The translations under genes were made by a program, and so were the position numbers. The notes beneath the pieces were generated by a model. That model was not told the DNA's origin. It searched no databases and worked only from the letters and a program-made list of their open reading frames with translations. Of a stretch of 57,994 bases of DNA, positions 37,971 to 49,600 are shown piece after piece. The DNA lies in assembly GCA_030849805.1 (NCBI GenBank), contig JASANZ010002160.1, forward strand, positions 1-57,994, read 5' to 3'. This stretch comes from Sergeia podlipaevii (lineage: Eukaryota; Euglenozoa; Kinetoplastea; Trypanosomatida; Trypanosomatidae). Positions within the stretch are counted from its first letter, which is position 1. Each line of letters starts with the position of its first letter.

Positions 37971-38279
37971 ATGTTTATCACCGGAGCCGAGAAAGAGAGC
38001 AAGTGGCAGAAGACCTGGGGCTTCATCAAGTCCTACACCATGAACGTCGGTCACGTGTACCTTGAGTTCCTAGGCCCCCTGGTGCTTCTCATTGCCGCCA
38101 ACATGGCCCTAGACGCACAGGACAAGGAACGCTTCGGTCTTGGATGGCTCTACGCAACCAGCCTCAAGGACGACAGGGTGAGGGAGGAGAAGTTCCCGCC
38201 GTATGAGCCTACATCTGCTGCTCAGCGTCGCAGAAATGAAGCCGCAAGCGCTATTGAGTACGTCGCCAGCGCTGTCTAA
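37971..38279 (+). CDS. Small single-span membrane protein, possibly mitochondrial
   Basis: 102 residues. The start is the first ATG after a strong acceptor. The N-terminal part (1-27) is hydrophilic with several Lys and Trp residues. One hydrophobic helix spans about 29-47 (VYLEFLGPLVLLIAANMAL). The C-terminal half is charged and soluble, with RERFPPYEP-like spacing (REEKFPPYEP near 71-80) and a short Ala-rich end. Size, one central helix and a soluble tail resemble accessory subunits of respiratory complexes, but no family was recognised. Codon composition is coding-like and the acceptor is good, so I take it as real. Confidence 0.7.
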   Translation: MFITGAEKESKWQKTWGFIKSYTMNVGHVYLEFLGPLVLLIAANMALDAQDKERFGLGWLYATSLKDDRVREEKFPPYEPTSAAQRRRNEAASAIEYVASAV

Positions 38280-39371
38280 GGCAACAACAACAACAACAAC
38301 AACAACACAAAAAAAAAGACGTAAGAGAGGAAGGGGAAAGTTGTAGTAGTAGCAGTGGGGTGCCATCATCTCTGCGTGCTTTTTGGCATGCACACGTGCA
38401 TGAATAGTGTTTTCGCACTTGTGTGTCTGTGTCTGTGTCTGTGTGTGAGTGAGTGAGTGTCTCGGTGTGTGTGCATTCATATTTATGAAGGAGGAGTAAA
38501 GCGCTGCGGACTTTCTTCTGTTATTCTTTCGTTACAGTTTGGATTTGCTGAGGAGGATGCTGTTTTTATTACTGTTATTACTATTATTACAATTAATGAA
38601 GGAAAAAAAAAAAGAAGAAGGGGAGAGACATTTCCTTTTTCTGATATATTTGATCTCTTCTTCCTGCCGTATCGAGAATGCCATTAATATTAACCACATC
38701 AAGAGCAGTACAGCCCTTCAATAAACATTTAAAAAAAAAAAGCATAGAGAGTGATAGACATACATGTGGGGCAGCTCCACATCGCCCGCATTTGTCTTTT
38801 TTCTTTCTTTCTCTCTCTCTATACTGCTTCTGCTTCAACACCAGCTGTAGAAGAACTGTGTAGTCTGTGACATTATATGGAATATATACGAGATAACCTG
38901 TTGTGCGGGTATCTACAAACAGAATGCCATATAAACTGTATGCGCATTGCCTTCTCTTCTTCTTCGCTGATCTTTTTATTTATTTTATTTTATTTATTTA
39001 TTTTTTCTTCTCTCTCTCTCTTTGTATATATAGCAAAACCCCCAAAAGGAAGGGAAGTAAGAAGAGAACTGTGTCGAGTTATTTCACATTTTTTTTTCTA
39101 GCTCGAACATTTTTTGATCGCATTTTCTTTTTTTTTTTTTTGCTTCTCACAGGAACGGAAAGTGAAGTTTTAAGTAAGCACTTGAAGTACACTTTTTCTT
39201 TAAGAAAAAAAAAAATCAAAACGAAGACAACAAGAAAAAACAAGGCGAAAGACAGAAAAGTAAAGATCCTGCTTTGAGGGGGCCCCCCTTCTTACACTCG
39301 TCTAGTCGCACTACCAAGCTATCTATTACATTTATCTTTACAAGATAAACAAATATTTTTTGAAAAAAAGA

Positions 39372-39403
<32 letters not shown>

Positions 39404-40029
39404 GGAGAGAGATATACCTTCCTTTAGTTTGCTCTTTTTTTATTTTTTATTATTTGCTTGGAGCTTACAACGACGGTTAAAAGGATAAACCTCCTATCTT
39501 TCTTTTTCTCTTTCTCTTTCTCCTTTTCTTCTTTTTTTTGCGGTAGCTGCTTATTAGCGAGCTTGCTTGCTTGCTTGGTTAGGATCCCCATATACGCACA
39601 CATAAATCATTTTTTTTCTGTGCTTTTTTTTATTATTTTTTTTATTGTTTTTCTACAGATATCTTGAAATTCAAAAGACGCTGTATCACTTGTGATACAC
39701 ACACACACACACACAACGCTGAGCATCTATAAGAAGGAGAACACTGAGAGCCCATAGCGAAAGGGAAGAAGAAGAAGAAGAAAAAAAAAAAGCAAGACAG
39801 GTTTCTGTGTGCGTGTGTGTACGGTTGTGTTAGCATCAATTGCAAAGCAAAAGAAAAGAAGAATTTTTTTTATTGAGGTTTCCAATACGCTCCGCTTTAT
39901 TATTTACTTTCAAGACACACGTTGAATTGTTGTTGTTTTTCATATTGCATTAAAAGATATAAACACATTTTTACATTTTATTTTTCAAAAAAAAAAAAAG
40001 GCGCTTGGTTGCCAAGAGAAGGGACACCC
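38280..40029. other. Intergenic region
   Basis: 1.75 kb with no gene seen. An ACA run follows the stop codon (38282-38306). A TGTGTC-type repeat lies near 38420-38445, a GA run near 39371-39391, a CA run at 39699-39715, and poly-T/A tracts throughout. Confidence 0.7.
39931..40000 (+). promoter_or_regulatory. Putative spliced-leader acceptor region for the PEX11-like gene
   Basis: T-rich sequence (about 39925-39986) offers AG at 39955-39956 and again at 39999-40000 after a poly-A run. Either gives a short 5' UTR before the ATG at 40030; the exact site is unclear. Confidence 0.35.
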
Positions 40030-43000
40030 ATGAGGCGCCAACAACGCAATAATAATCATGGGCAGCAAAAAGGCAGCAAGCAGATGATACGTGGGTCCGT
40101 CGGCTACATCGCCAGTCCTACCGGCGACACTGCTAGCAGCGAAATCAGAAGCACAGCAGCAATAGGTCTCAACTCCCCCAGCTCTGTACAGGAAGGCATT
40201 CCACGCTCACCAACGTCTTACGGCTTGCGCGCTCGTCGCTTCCCCTCTCCACGCTCTCATGGCCGCGTGGGTGGAGAGACCGTGATTATGCCGTCATCGT
40301 GTTGCGCTTCCTTAGGTTCCAGCCCAATCACATCTCAACCTCCTCACAACAGTGGCGGTTGGCCAACTGTTGGGGCAGCGGCAACAACGCATAGCGAATT
40401 GGCATACAGCGTCAGTGGAGGGCTTCGCAAGTGCAGGGTCAGCACTGGGTCTATGAGCGAGGTGTACAACGCCATCGCAGCAGGCAGTGCTAGCAGTGGA
40501 GCCTCGCCTCACCCGAGAAGCATCACCAGCAACGGTAGTCTTGCGGATCAGAGGATCACAGTAATTTATCCTCGTCGTAACAGTGAAGGGGACGTGGCGG
40601 ATGGCGGAATAATCGACCTGAGCAACGCAGTCGGCGATGACGGGGCAGATGGTGCGGCGGACAATGCCAATTTGGATCTGTGTCAAGTACGGGTAGAGGG
40701 TTACTTTGAGAGAGATGCGGGGGTTTTTATTCCCAACGACTTACCGCGTAGCACTTTGCTTTACGTCCTGACCGCCTCTGACGGTCGAGACTGTATGTTC
40801 AAAGCGGTCCAGTACTCCCTGCAGCTGCTGATCTGCTTCCTTAAAACTCCTTCGCTCTTTTCTCCCGAGGCGCGCGCCTTTACAGATCCATGGGCTGACC
40901 GCTTCTTTCGCAACTACAACACAATAAGACATGGTCGCAGTCTCTTCAAGATGGGTCGCGGGCTGCTCAACATCTTTACCCTACAGACGGTGTGTGAACG
41001 GCTGTGGATGAAGTACGGCGATGGTGTCACCGCGCGCATGAGGCCCTTCTTTCTACAAGCAATGCTTATTATGCTACGTGGCGGCCGCTCCTTGGGGTTC
41101 TCGATGCGCTCGCTCGAGTCCACGTACACGACCGCTATTGAGGGAGGCGCCGACGTGGTGAACGGGGCTGTCGCGTCTAAGCTGCGCGATCACCACTTTG
41201 GTTCCAGTGCTGCACGCAGCCGGCTGTGGGGTCAGGAGAGAGATGAGGATATGCTTCTCACTGATGAGCTCTACATGCACATGGCGCCTGTGGAGTCTGG
41301 CACGTATCAGGGCACGGGCCTTGGCGGTGTAAACAGCGGTGCAATGAGTGGAGATCTGTGGCAGCATGCGTCCACCGCAGCAGCAGCAGTAGAGACCTTC
41401 TCCGCAGCGGCCGGGCTCTCGCCCAGCTCCCGCTTTCCGGGAAGCAGCGGTGGTGATAGCACCAGTGCGTCGCCGACTGCGGCGGCACGTCCATTCTACG
41501 TCTACCCACAAATCCGTAGCTTTGCAGAACAGCCGCTCGGTGCAACAGGTGGTGGCACCGCCTCCTTGCATGGGAGCTTCGCGGGAAGCGGGCAGCTTCG
41601 ACCGACCGAAGGAGGGGCTGTGATGCCGTCGAATGCGTCACTTGCGAACGGCAGCAGCACTAACGCGGTGGCAGAGTATGCCTCCTCCACCTCCACGCGC
41701 TCACCAACCTATTCCGGTAGCCTTCACTCGGGTACGGCTGGCGTGACCGTGATGTGTAGCGCGCCTCAAGTGGTGGCGGATGCTGCTGCTCCTGCCCATC
41801 ACTTCAGTTCCGATAGTAAGGACATGTACAAGAGCATCGCTGGCGAAGACGTAGATGGGCCGTCGCCGCTCTCCATTATGGCTCAGACGAGTGATGCAAC
41901 GGCCGAGCCTCCGTCGCCCATCGAAGCAGATACGTACATGCCGACGAGGACCAACACTGCCACCAATGCTGGACTCACTGAGACGGGAAGCTTCTTCGCA
42001 CCCCCGATTGTCTCCAGCACGCTTCCGCTGAGGACTGGTGCTCCGCCTGTGGAAGGGGGTGAGGCGTCAACATCCCTGCTGAAGCCCATCAGGGATGAGC
42101 AGCAAAACAAGGAGAAGAGCGGTCACAACCACTACGACGCTGAACAGCAAGAGGATGACGACGACGCTATCATGCGCCGCGCACTACTGCGAACCTCTAC
42201 CAACGCCTCCTCCTCATCAAACGACACATCACTCGACAACTCCATCTATGCACACCCGCCACCACCACACCGGCGCCACACGGAGATGCACGAAGCCAAC
42301 GGAGGCGAACCTACTGTCACCATGCCGCCCTCTCCCGAAACTACAACGCGGAAGGGTTCGGCGGTGACAAGCTACACCTTCCCCAGCAGTACGGAGTTGG
42401 GAGAAGATTGGGAAAAGAGGGATGCAGAACGTGATATCTCTTCTCATTCTGACGCGATACAGCTTGAGGGCAGCCACAGTGGCAAGACCACCACTACCGC
42501 TGCTGCTGCTGCTGTGCAATCACAGCCAAAGCAGGACTCCCTGACAGTGCCTACTACTACTGCCGCTGCGGCCATGATGGGTACCCAGCGCAGAAAAAAG
42601 GACGCACCACCGTGTTTGTTTTCACAAGCGACACTTTCTTCCATCTTTGAAGGCTCCAATGACAATTTGTCGAAATTGGAAGCGGCGCTGGTGACAAACG
42701 GCACGCACATCATCAAGGGGGAAGAGCAGCATCAGGAAAGCATGAAGGGATCGCCGCGCTCCTCATTGGCCAAGGACCACGTTATCGCGGCCGCGACAAC
42801 AACGCCAGAGGCAATGGGCGAAGGCAGCATCGTGGCCAGTCTTCTCTCTTCTGATAATGACGACGCCATCAACATCAACGATGCCGCTGCGCTTTACATC
42901 CAACATCATGAACTCGTGCCTGCAGCCGCAGCAGCTCCCGCACGGAACCGCAAGGGCATTCTCCAGTTTAACACTGGACTCATGGTGCTACTGGGCGTGC

Positions 43001-44328
43001 GCAACTTGGCCGCAGCCATCCGACGGTTCCTGCGAGATTTGACGTTGCTCTCCTCGGAGCGCTTCTTTCATCTCGACTTTGTCGAGGCCAACCGTCCTGC
43101 GATTCACAAAAATTTTAATTATTTATGGCTAGTCGTCTCCATTATTGATCTCTTCCTTAACACACGTCGCCTCATGGAGCACGGCTGGGGTCAGTACGCG
43201 ATGGCGCGCCAGAACGTGCTGTGCCGGTGTGGGTGCATCGGAGATGCAGACCCGAATGACACCATCTGGAGAAGCGATGGGTACGTGGCGCGCCACAAGA
43301 CAGATCTCTACTTTCCCGAGTTAAACCTGGACTATGGTGCCCCCTATGCCTCTAACATTGCTTTCATGGAAGCCGCCAACCCGTCGACGATGATGCCTGC
43401 GTGCAGGCGGTGCGGGTGCCTTTACAAAGAAGTAAGCAAGCATTTCTCCGCTCACGAGGAGACTGGGCAGGAGAGGCCACGCTGGGTGCAGCTCTATGAC
43501 GCAGAGCGCGAGTTTGTCAAGGCCACGCAACACCAGCAGCATTCAGGCAGTCTACGTGTAGGCACTGCAAGCGTCAATCCACCTACATCCATTACCAACA
43601 GCACTACTACGAATAGTCCCGTGACAACTGCTGCGGCTATGGGACATGGGGTTGTCGTGTCGAGCTCTGCAACTACTGCGGAGAGAAGCGGCCCCACATT
43701 TCCAAAAATCATAACGAGCACCACCGCTGCCATAGCCGCGGCTGCGCCGCCCATCTCAAAAATAACGTCGGCGCAAGACGTGGTACGTGCACCGCAGGTG
43801 AATGCAGAGCAGGGCCTGCAGCAGAGGCGCGTCGTGGAGCTCTTGAGGCAAGATAGTGAGGCCGCCAGCGTGGAAGGCTCCGCCAGCCCACTTCATCAAG
43901 CACAGAAACTGGCCATTGCGAGAGAGGTGAGTGCAGAGCAAACTCCGAGTGCTCACGGCATGCACAATGCCGAAACCGTTGCCAAGGTGGCTTCTCCTGT
44001 TGGTGCCGCAGGCCATCAGGGTACTGTTATTCGTAGCGCTGAACCCCTCGAGTCAGTTGAGTTTCTGTTTATCCCCTGGCTGATGCGCAAGATGTTCAAC
44101 TATGTGTGGCTGGTCCGTGTGCATCCCAACCTCACCTCTACACTGCTCCTGCAGGCGCGCTATATGGCGGAGCTGTTTCTTGCCTATAAGTACTGCTTTG
44201 GAGGCTATGAACCAAGCAAGACAGATGCTCCGCTATTACAGATATTGCATCCCGTCGGGGCGGTGGCGGGTATTGTGAGCGCGGCGGTGGGTCTGTTACG
44301 CGTCATTGAAAGCGCTCCGAAGCAATAA
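40030..44328 (+). CDS. Giant PEX11-like (glycosomal/peroxisomal membrane) protein
   Basis: 1432 residues from the first in-frame ATG. Residues 1-230 are disordered. About 238-365 resembles the PEX11 N-terminal region: DGRDCMFKAVQYSLQLLICF, then RHGRSLFKMGRGLLNIFTL and a second amphipathic helix. A low-complexity Ser/Thr/Ala/His insert of about 590 residues follows (380-970). Then KGILQFNTGLMVLLGVRNLA and FNYLWLVVSIIDLFLNTRRL (about 975-1050) look like the PEX11 helix pattern. Two Cys clusters (CRCGC near 1064, CRRCGC near 1125) follow, then another insert. The last 90 residues (YVWLVRVHPNLTSTLLLQAR to the end, with a Gly/Ala/Val-rich VGAVAGIVSAAVGLLRVI) resemble the PEX11 C-terminal membrane helix. 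PEX11 proteins are usually about 220-260 residues and shape peroxisome/glycosome membranes during division. The family call rests on pattern only. Confidence 0.6.
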   Translation: MRRQQRNNNHGQQKGSKQMIRGSVGYIASPTGDTASSEIRSTAAIGLNSPSSVQEGIPRSPTSYGLRARRFPSPRSHGRVGGETVIMPSSCCASLGSSPITSQPPHNSGGWPTVGAAATTHSELAYSVSGGLRKCRVSTGSMSEVYNAIAAGSASSGASPHPRSITSNGSLADQRITVIYPRRNSEGDVADGGIIDLSNAVGDDGADGAADNANLDLCQVRVEGYFERDAGVFIPNDLPRSTLLYVLTASDGRDCMFKAVQYSLQLLICFLKTPSLFSPEARAFTDPWADRFFRNYNTIRHGRSLFKMGRGLLNIFTLQTVCERLWMKYGDGVTARMRPFFLQAMLIMLRGGRSLGFSMRSLESTYTTAIEGGADVVNGAVASKLRDHHFGSSAARSRLWGQERDEDMLLTDELYMHMAPVESGTYQGTGLGGVNSGAMSGDLWQHASTAAAAVETFSAAAGLSPSSRFPGSSGGDSTSASPTAAARPFYVYPQIRSFAEQPLGATGGGTASLHGSFAGSGQLRPTEGGAVMPSNASLANGSSTNAVAEYASSTSTRSPTYSGSLHSGTAGVTVMCSAPQVVADAAAPAHHFSSDSKDMYKSIAGEDVDGPSPLSIMAQTSDATAEPPSPIEADTYMPTRTNTATNAGLTETGSFFAPPIVSSTLPLRTGAPPVEGGEASTSLLKPIRDEQQNKEKSGHNHYDAEQQEDDDDAIMRRALLRTSTNASSSSNDTSLDNSIYAHPPPPHRRHTEMHEANGGEPTVTMPPSPETTTRKGSAVTSYTFPSSTELGEDWEKRDAERDISSHSDAIQLEGSHSGKTTTTAAAAAVQSQPKQDSLTVPTTTAAAAMMGTQRRKKDAPPCLFSQATLSSIFEGSNDNLSKLEAALVTNGTHIIKGEEQHQESMKGSPRSSLAKDHVIAAATTTPEAMGEGSIVASLLSSDNDDAININDAAALYIQHHELVPAAAAAPARNRKGILQFNTGLMVLLGVRNLAAAIRRFLRDLTLLSSERFFHLDFVEANRPAIHKNFNYLWLVVSIIDLFLNTRRLMEHGWGQYAMARQNVLCRCGCIGDADPNDTIWRSDGYVARHKTDLYFPELNLDYGAPYASNIAFMEAANPSTMMPACRRCGCLYKEVSKHFSAHEETGQERPRWVQLYDAEREFVKATQHQQHSGSLRVGTASVNPPTSITNSTTTNSPVTTAAAMGHGVVVSSSATTAERSGPTFPKIITSTTAAIAAAAPPISKITSAQDVVRAPQVNAEQGLQQRRVVELLRQDSEAASVEGSASPLHQAQKLAIAREVSAEQTPSAHGMHNAETVAKVASPVGAAGHQGTVIRSAEPLESVEFLFIPWLMRKMFNYVWLVRVHPNLTSTLLLQARYMAELFLAYKYCFGGYEPSKTDAPLLQILHPVGAVAGIVSAAVGLLRVIESAPKQ

Positions 44329-46665
44329 AAAAAAGAGAAGGCAAGTGCTTCAATATGTATTTGTGGGTTTGTGTGAGAGAGAGAGAGAGAGTTGTTCTGA
44401 TCGATTGAGAAAAAAAAAAGAAGCGATTTCGATATTGATACAGCGCCTTCCATTGTTTTTCGCTACTCTTACCACGCCTCTCTCCCCCACACTCTCCTGT
44501 TGTGGATTGTCAGTGAACAGGACTCGGTGAGATATTATCTTTTTATTTAGTTATTTATTTGTTTACTTTTTGAAGGAAAGAGAGTGGGGGGGAGTGGAAG
44601 TGCTACTTATATATATATATATATAATAGTGATATTCAGATGAAGTTGCATTTAGTACGGTTATGCAGAAGAGCGAGTGCGGTCGTGGCGACAGTCTCCC
44701 TCCCTCCCTCCCTCTCTCTCTCTCTTGTGTTTCTTTTCTGTTCTGTTATGTTCTTCTTCCTCTTCTTCACATTTTGCCGATTTTAAGAAGAAGAAAAAAT
44801 GAAGAGGCGGGGAGGGGGTGTGGGAGGGACTGAGAAGCGCTGGCCCCTTGTGGTGTCTATATGGATGTTTCAACAAAAGATATTTTTGTAAATGAATAAC
44901 GTACAAAAAAGAATATATATCCATTCTTTCATTACTTTATTTTTTGTCTTTGTTTCTTCATTTCTCTTGGTATTGTATGCAATCGCATCCTTCCGCTTCT
45001 CCTAGGAAGTAGTGTGCCTGAGCTGTTGGAAGTGTTTCTCTCTTCATAGCACCTTTCTTTTCTCTTTCTTTCTCTTTTCTCCCTTCTTTTTTTCTTTTTT
45101 GATGCTTGTGTGCTCTTCATATTGCACATCACAACATACATATATATAGCTAGCTCTTCCGCGGCAAGAGCTCTACGGAGAAAAAGGTGGACTGGTGGCT
45201 TATAGGGTGTAGTTGCTGGAGGGGGATATATATACATAGATATATTTCACTACTTCCGCCATCCTGAGTGAAAAAAAAAAGAAAGGAAAAATACGTAAAG
45301 TAAAGCAAAAGTAGCACTGCATTTTCAAAAAAAGGCAGTTGGAATTCTCGCTCAGTCTTCTTTTTTTTTTCTCGTACACACATCGGGAGTAACTAGCCAC
45401 GTAATTACTTTTTTTTTTTGCTTTCACTTTTGACACACCTCTGTGCATTGTGAAGGGTGATCGCACTGGAAAAGATATATAAGAAAAGAGAAGAAAGGGA
45501 AAAAAGTAAGTAAGTAAGACACAAAAGAAAACAAAGAAGAAGAAAAGTGCAGGGGCCGCACTACCACCATCTACTTTTTTTTGTTTGTTTGCTTGTGTGT
45601 GTGTGTGTGTTTGTTTCTACTATAGTTTGGTTGTGGTGGTTCTTGACCCTTTTCATTCTTTGATATTCTCTTCTTTTTATTTATCTTTTAACTAATTTAT
45701 TTATCTATTTTGCTAGTTTTCAATTGCACCTTTGCACGTAATATTATCTTTATATAAAAAAAAAAAACGCTCTTGTTTTAGTCCTTTGTGTGTGTGTGTG
45801 TGTGTGTGTGTTTGTGGGTACGGTGGTGTGTATGTTAAATATCCATTTTTTTTCCTCTTTTTTTCGCTAGTTCACATTTCTACCAATATATATATATATA
45901 TTTCAGCCACGGCTTAAAGAGCTAACCGCATTATTTTTATTTTTTTTTCTGTATATACGCCTACATACCTACACCCAAGCACATTGAATTGACGTTACAG
46001 CTATAATTTTCTTTTGGTTTCTTTTCTCTTTTTTTTTTCTTCCCTCATATACCTGCAACTTTGTACATAAGTAGGAAATATATATATTTATATATATATT
46101 TGCCTTTCTTTCGCTTCTTTTTTTCAAGATTCGAATACGAAAAGACTCATTTTTTCTGTTTTTTTAACTATTAAATTTTTTTTTCCGGCCTGATAGCCAA
46201 TTTTCTTTGTAAATAGGTTTAATATTTCTCTCTTCCTTTTTTTGTTAATTTACTTTTTGTTGTTGTTTTTGTTGCTTAAATTGTTTGTTGCTCTTAGGAA
46301 CTTTGGTCCCGCTTTTTTTTTCTCAAGTATTGTTTTTAATATAAAGGTCTGTGAGGGAGTGCGCTCCTTTCCTTTCTCAAAACCTTTGCGCACATTCTTT
46401 CTTTTCTTTCTTTCCTGCTGCCGCTCCTACGATTATTACTATTATTGTTGCTATTTGGAGTCAAAGTACAGCACACCCAGAGGGGGGGGGGGCGATATTA
46501 CAAAAAGGCATATAAAAATAAAAATTTATAGCATTTCCATTTTTTATTGCTGTTGAGAGAACATTCTTAAAGGGGAAGAAAAGAGAGGGACTGGAGTGAA
46601 AATATATAAGAGAAAGAGAGAGTTACAAAAGAGAAAAAAAATAGAAGGGAGTGACCAAAAAAAAA
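44329..46665. other. Long intergenic region
   Basis: 2.3 kb with no gene seen. It has GA runs (about 44376-44391), a CCCT run (about 44697-44713), TA runs (about 44610-44625, 46078-46100), TG runs (about 45596-45610, 45788-45811) and very T-rich DNA from 45850 to 46320. Confidence 0.7.
46393..46460 (+). promoter_or_regulatory. Putative spliced-leader acceptor for the 2648-residue protein
   Basis: A CT tract (46393-46425) and following T-rich sequence lead to AG at 46459-46460. The 5' UTR would be about 205 nt, A-rich near the start codon. Confidence 0.4.
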
Positions 46666-49600
46666 ATGTTCTTTGATATCGTTGATATGACAACGACGTA
46701 CATTCAATACCTGTCCCTGCTGATACGTATCTCGCCAGAAAGTTTCCCCAGCTTCTATACGGAGACCCTCGCTGTTTTTAAATACTTTGTTCTCGACTTC
46801 TTTACTTCGGTAGATGAAGACCAACGGTTCAATAACCCTTTGAAAGTAAGCCTGCCCCAGTGGATGCCTCTTGACGTACGACTACAGTTTGTCTGCATCT
46901 CCGTCATTGCACCTCTTGCGTTGGCTACTTTGGGTACACTGGGCACACACACTAAGCTAGGCTACGTCTGGCTGGTCATCACCCTCGGCGCACTCTTCAT
47001 TTTTGTCTTTGGCGCCGCGATGGTGGCGAATCCACAGATTTATAGTGATCACAAGCAGCCCTCTATGGCTGTGCGTGTTGTACTGATCTGTGTTGGTATT
47101 CCTGCCTTTGCGGTGTGTCTAGTAGGTGGCTTCATCAGTTCTTCTCGCGGACGTAAACGGCAAATGCGCGAGGACGTGGTCAACTTGACTGTTTTTCAAG
47201 AAGAGGAGCTGCATCGACGAGACGTGAACCCAGTGACACAGCGCATTGTGGAGCGCGAGCACCTAAGTGTGGAGGCGCTAGCAGCCGAGCGTGCGCGCCA
47301 GAAGCGTCGTTCTGATCGTGTAGAGTTCATCAACTGGCTAGATGTAAGCCTCCAAACCCTTTTTGTCGTCGTTCTCTTCTTCGCCTCTCTTGTCCTTACC
47401 GGGGTTATCCCGATTTCTGGCATTAGAGCGCTGCAGTCGACAACGGTGTTTAGAGCTATTGGTATCATTCTCTTCTCTGCCTCTATTCTGAGTCTGCTCT
47501 GGTTGTTCGTTTCTTGCTTTAGAGCTGGCCGCAAGGTGAAGGAGGCTATCGCTTCCTTCATGAGCCGCAAAATCCTCTCTCTTGTCATTATCTGCTCCTC
47601 CTTCCTTTACATCTCCATGGTGACGAATCTCATCTCTATTCTTTACTGTGCCGCCATGACGTGTAATCCCGGGTCACGCCCACCGAACGGCGGATCGGTG
47701 TTTCCGCAGTCTACAGCCACCTCCAGTTCGATCGATGTGGGCTGCGTCGACTGCGATATTCAGAATTTTCCACAGAAATGCGCGGTGTCGCTCCAGAACG
47801 AGCTGTGTGGCGGTCAAATTCGGCAGCTTCGACTTGTCTATGATACGCGTGTGCGGTGCGATCTCATTGATGGCTTCTTTCGCGCGAGTGGTATCATCGT
47901 CTTCACGGCATACGTGTTCTTTTTGCCCGTTTTGCAGTTCATTTTAGCTCGACACGCCGTCACCATCCTCACTACCGAGTTTCCGCTGGAGCACCGTTTT
48001 TACGAAATCTTCACCGAAGAAGAGCTTTACTACGAGAAGGTAATCACATCGAAGAACAACGCAGCCTTCATGTATCGAGCGTACAAGCGGCACTACAAGT
48101 ACTATAAGCTTTCATTCTTGTTTCAGAAGTTACTGCTTGCTGTGGTGAGCTGCACCACGCGCCGAGGCCTTGCGCAAGACCGAGCGTGGATTGGTCTTTC
48201 ACTGTTTCTTATCATCCCGCTGATTGCTCTCACGTGTGCGGTGGTGCTGAAACCGTTTGCGCGTCCCACCGAAGCCATTTATTTCCCTGTGCTGCAGTTC
48301 ATCGTTTCTTTGTGTGCTGCCTATAGTCTGGCAGGCCACCAGCTAGGGCGAGACCGCATACCGCGCGGACTGGGGGTGTTTTTAGCTGTGGTGGTGATCT
48401 TTGTTCCCATATTAACTCTCGTGGTCGCTACCATCCTTACTCTTCGCGTGGAGCGGCGGCGGTCGGATCTGCTGAGGCAGAGGCTAGCCAATGTGTTCGC
48501 TTCTGGTATCTCACACACGGATGGCAGGCGAAGTGGCAATGGGTTTAATATTGCCGACGGCGGCGGAGGAGGAGGAAGACGGGGAGGGGGAGAGGGAGGA
48601 GACGAGGATGGTGAAGATGGTTTGAGTTGCAGCGATAACGATAGAAGCGTCGAAGGGTGGGGAGCTACTAGTAGGAGAAGAGGGAGAAGAAACCGTATTG
48701 GTACGCGCCACATACAAGACAGCGATCGGGACGATGGTGATGAAGGGAATGAAGAGGATAGGGTGAGTGATGGGGGCAATGCGGCGCGTGGCTTTTCACA
48801 AGCCTTTGTGGATGGCTGTGATAGTATCACAGAACACAAGCCACATCACCAGCGAGACGATGACTCGGTGAGCTTGGAGTTTGACATGATGTCAGTGACA
48901 AGCAACGCGGACACCACAGACCTATGCAGCTCTCGCGACGCTGATCGGGAAGAAGGTGATTGCAGCACAAACGCATATGAATTGATCTCTCGCACGGTCA
49001 TTGATGGCGGCGGTAGTGTGAGCGGCAGCGCTCATTCAGGAGACCGGAATCGTCGAACTGCACGCAAGTACACGACGACATCAGGAAGTACTGAAGTGAA
49101 GAGTGCACGGCGGCAGCAGCACCTTTCTGTGGGCAACAGAATTCCCAGCGCAGCGCGGCGTTTGCTTCATACGATGGACCGCTGGATGGTGAATGGCATG
49201 CCATTTATTCCCCACATGCCAGGCGAACGTGTTATGACGGAGAAGCCAACAGCGCCAATATTAGTTTCAAGCTTGTATGCGGGTAGTTGTGCATTGGGTG
49301 GGGACGGCAGCGGTAGCAGCAGAAGCGGCGATGTCGTGCATCCAACGCCTCTCTCTCGCAACAACAAGGATGACGCGGTGAATCCCAGGTGGTCCATGTC
49401 CGCAACATCTGGCACAGTGGCGCGCAGGACGAGTAGCTTCGTTATAGAAGCACCATCCCACACTGCGGAAGATGATGTCGGCGATCGTAACTACGTTCCC
49501 CTTGACCGTCGCGGCGAGGCGGTGGATGCCAAGCAGCCGAAACCGCCGCTTTCAAGAGGACGCCTATACGCATTGCCGAAAGACTCCGTACGTGAAGGCG

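Noticed and set aside
39922..40029. N-terminal extension of the PEX11-like protein
   Set aside because: It begins with TTG, has no ATG, and consists of the T-rich acceptor tract and a poly-A run.
46126..46145. TTCGAAT resembling a tRNA T-loop
   Set aside because: The flanks do not form a T stem and no acceptor stem, D arm or anticodon arm could be found around it.
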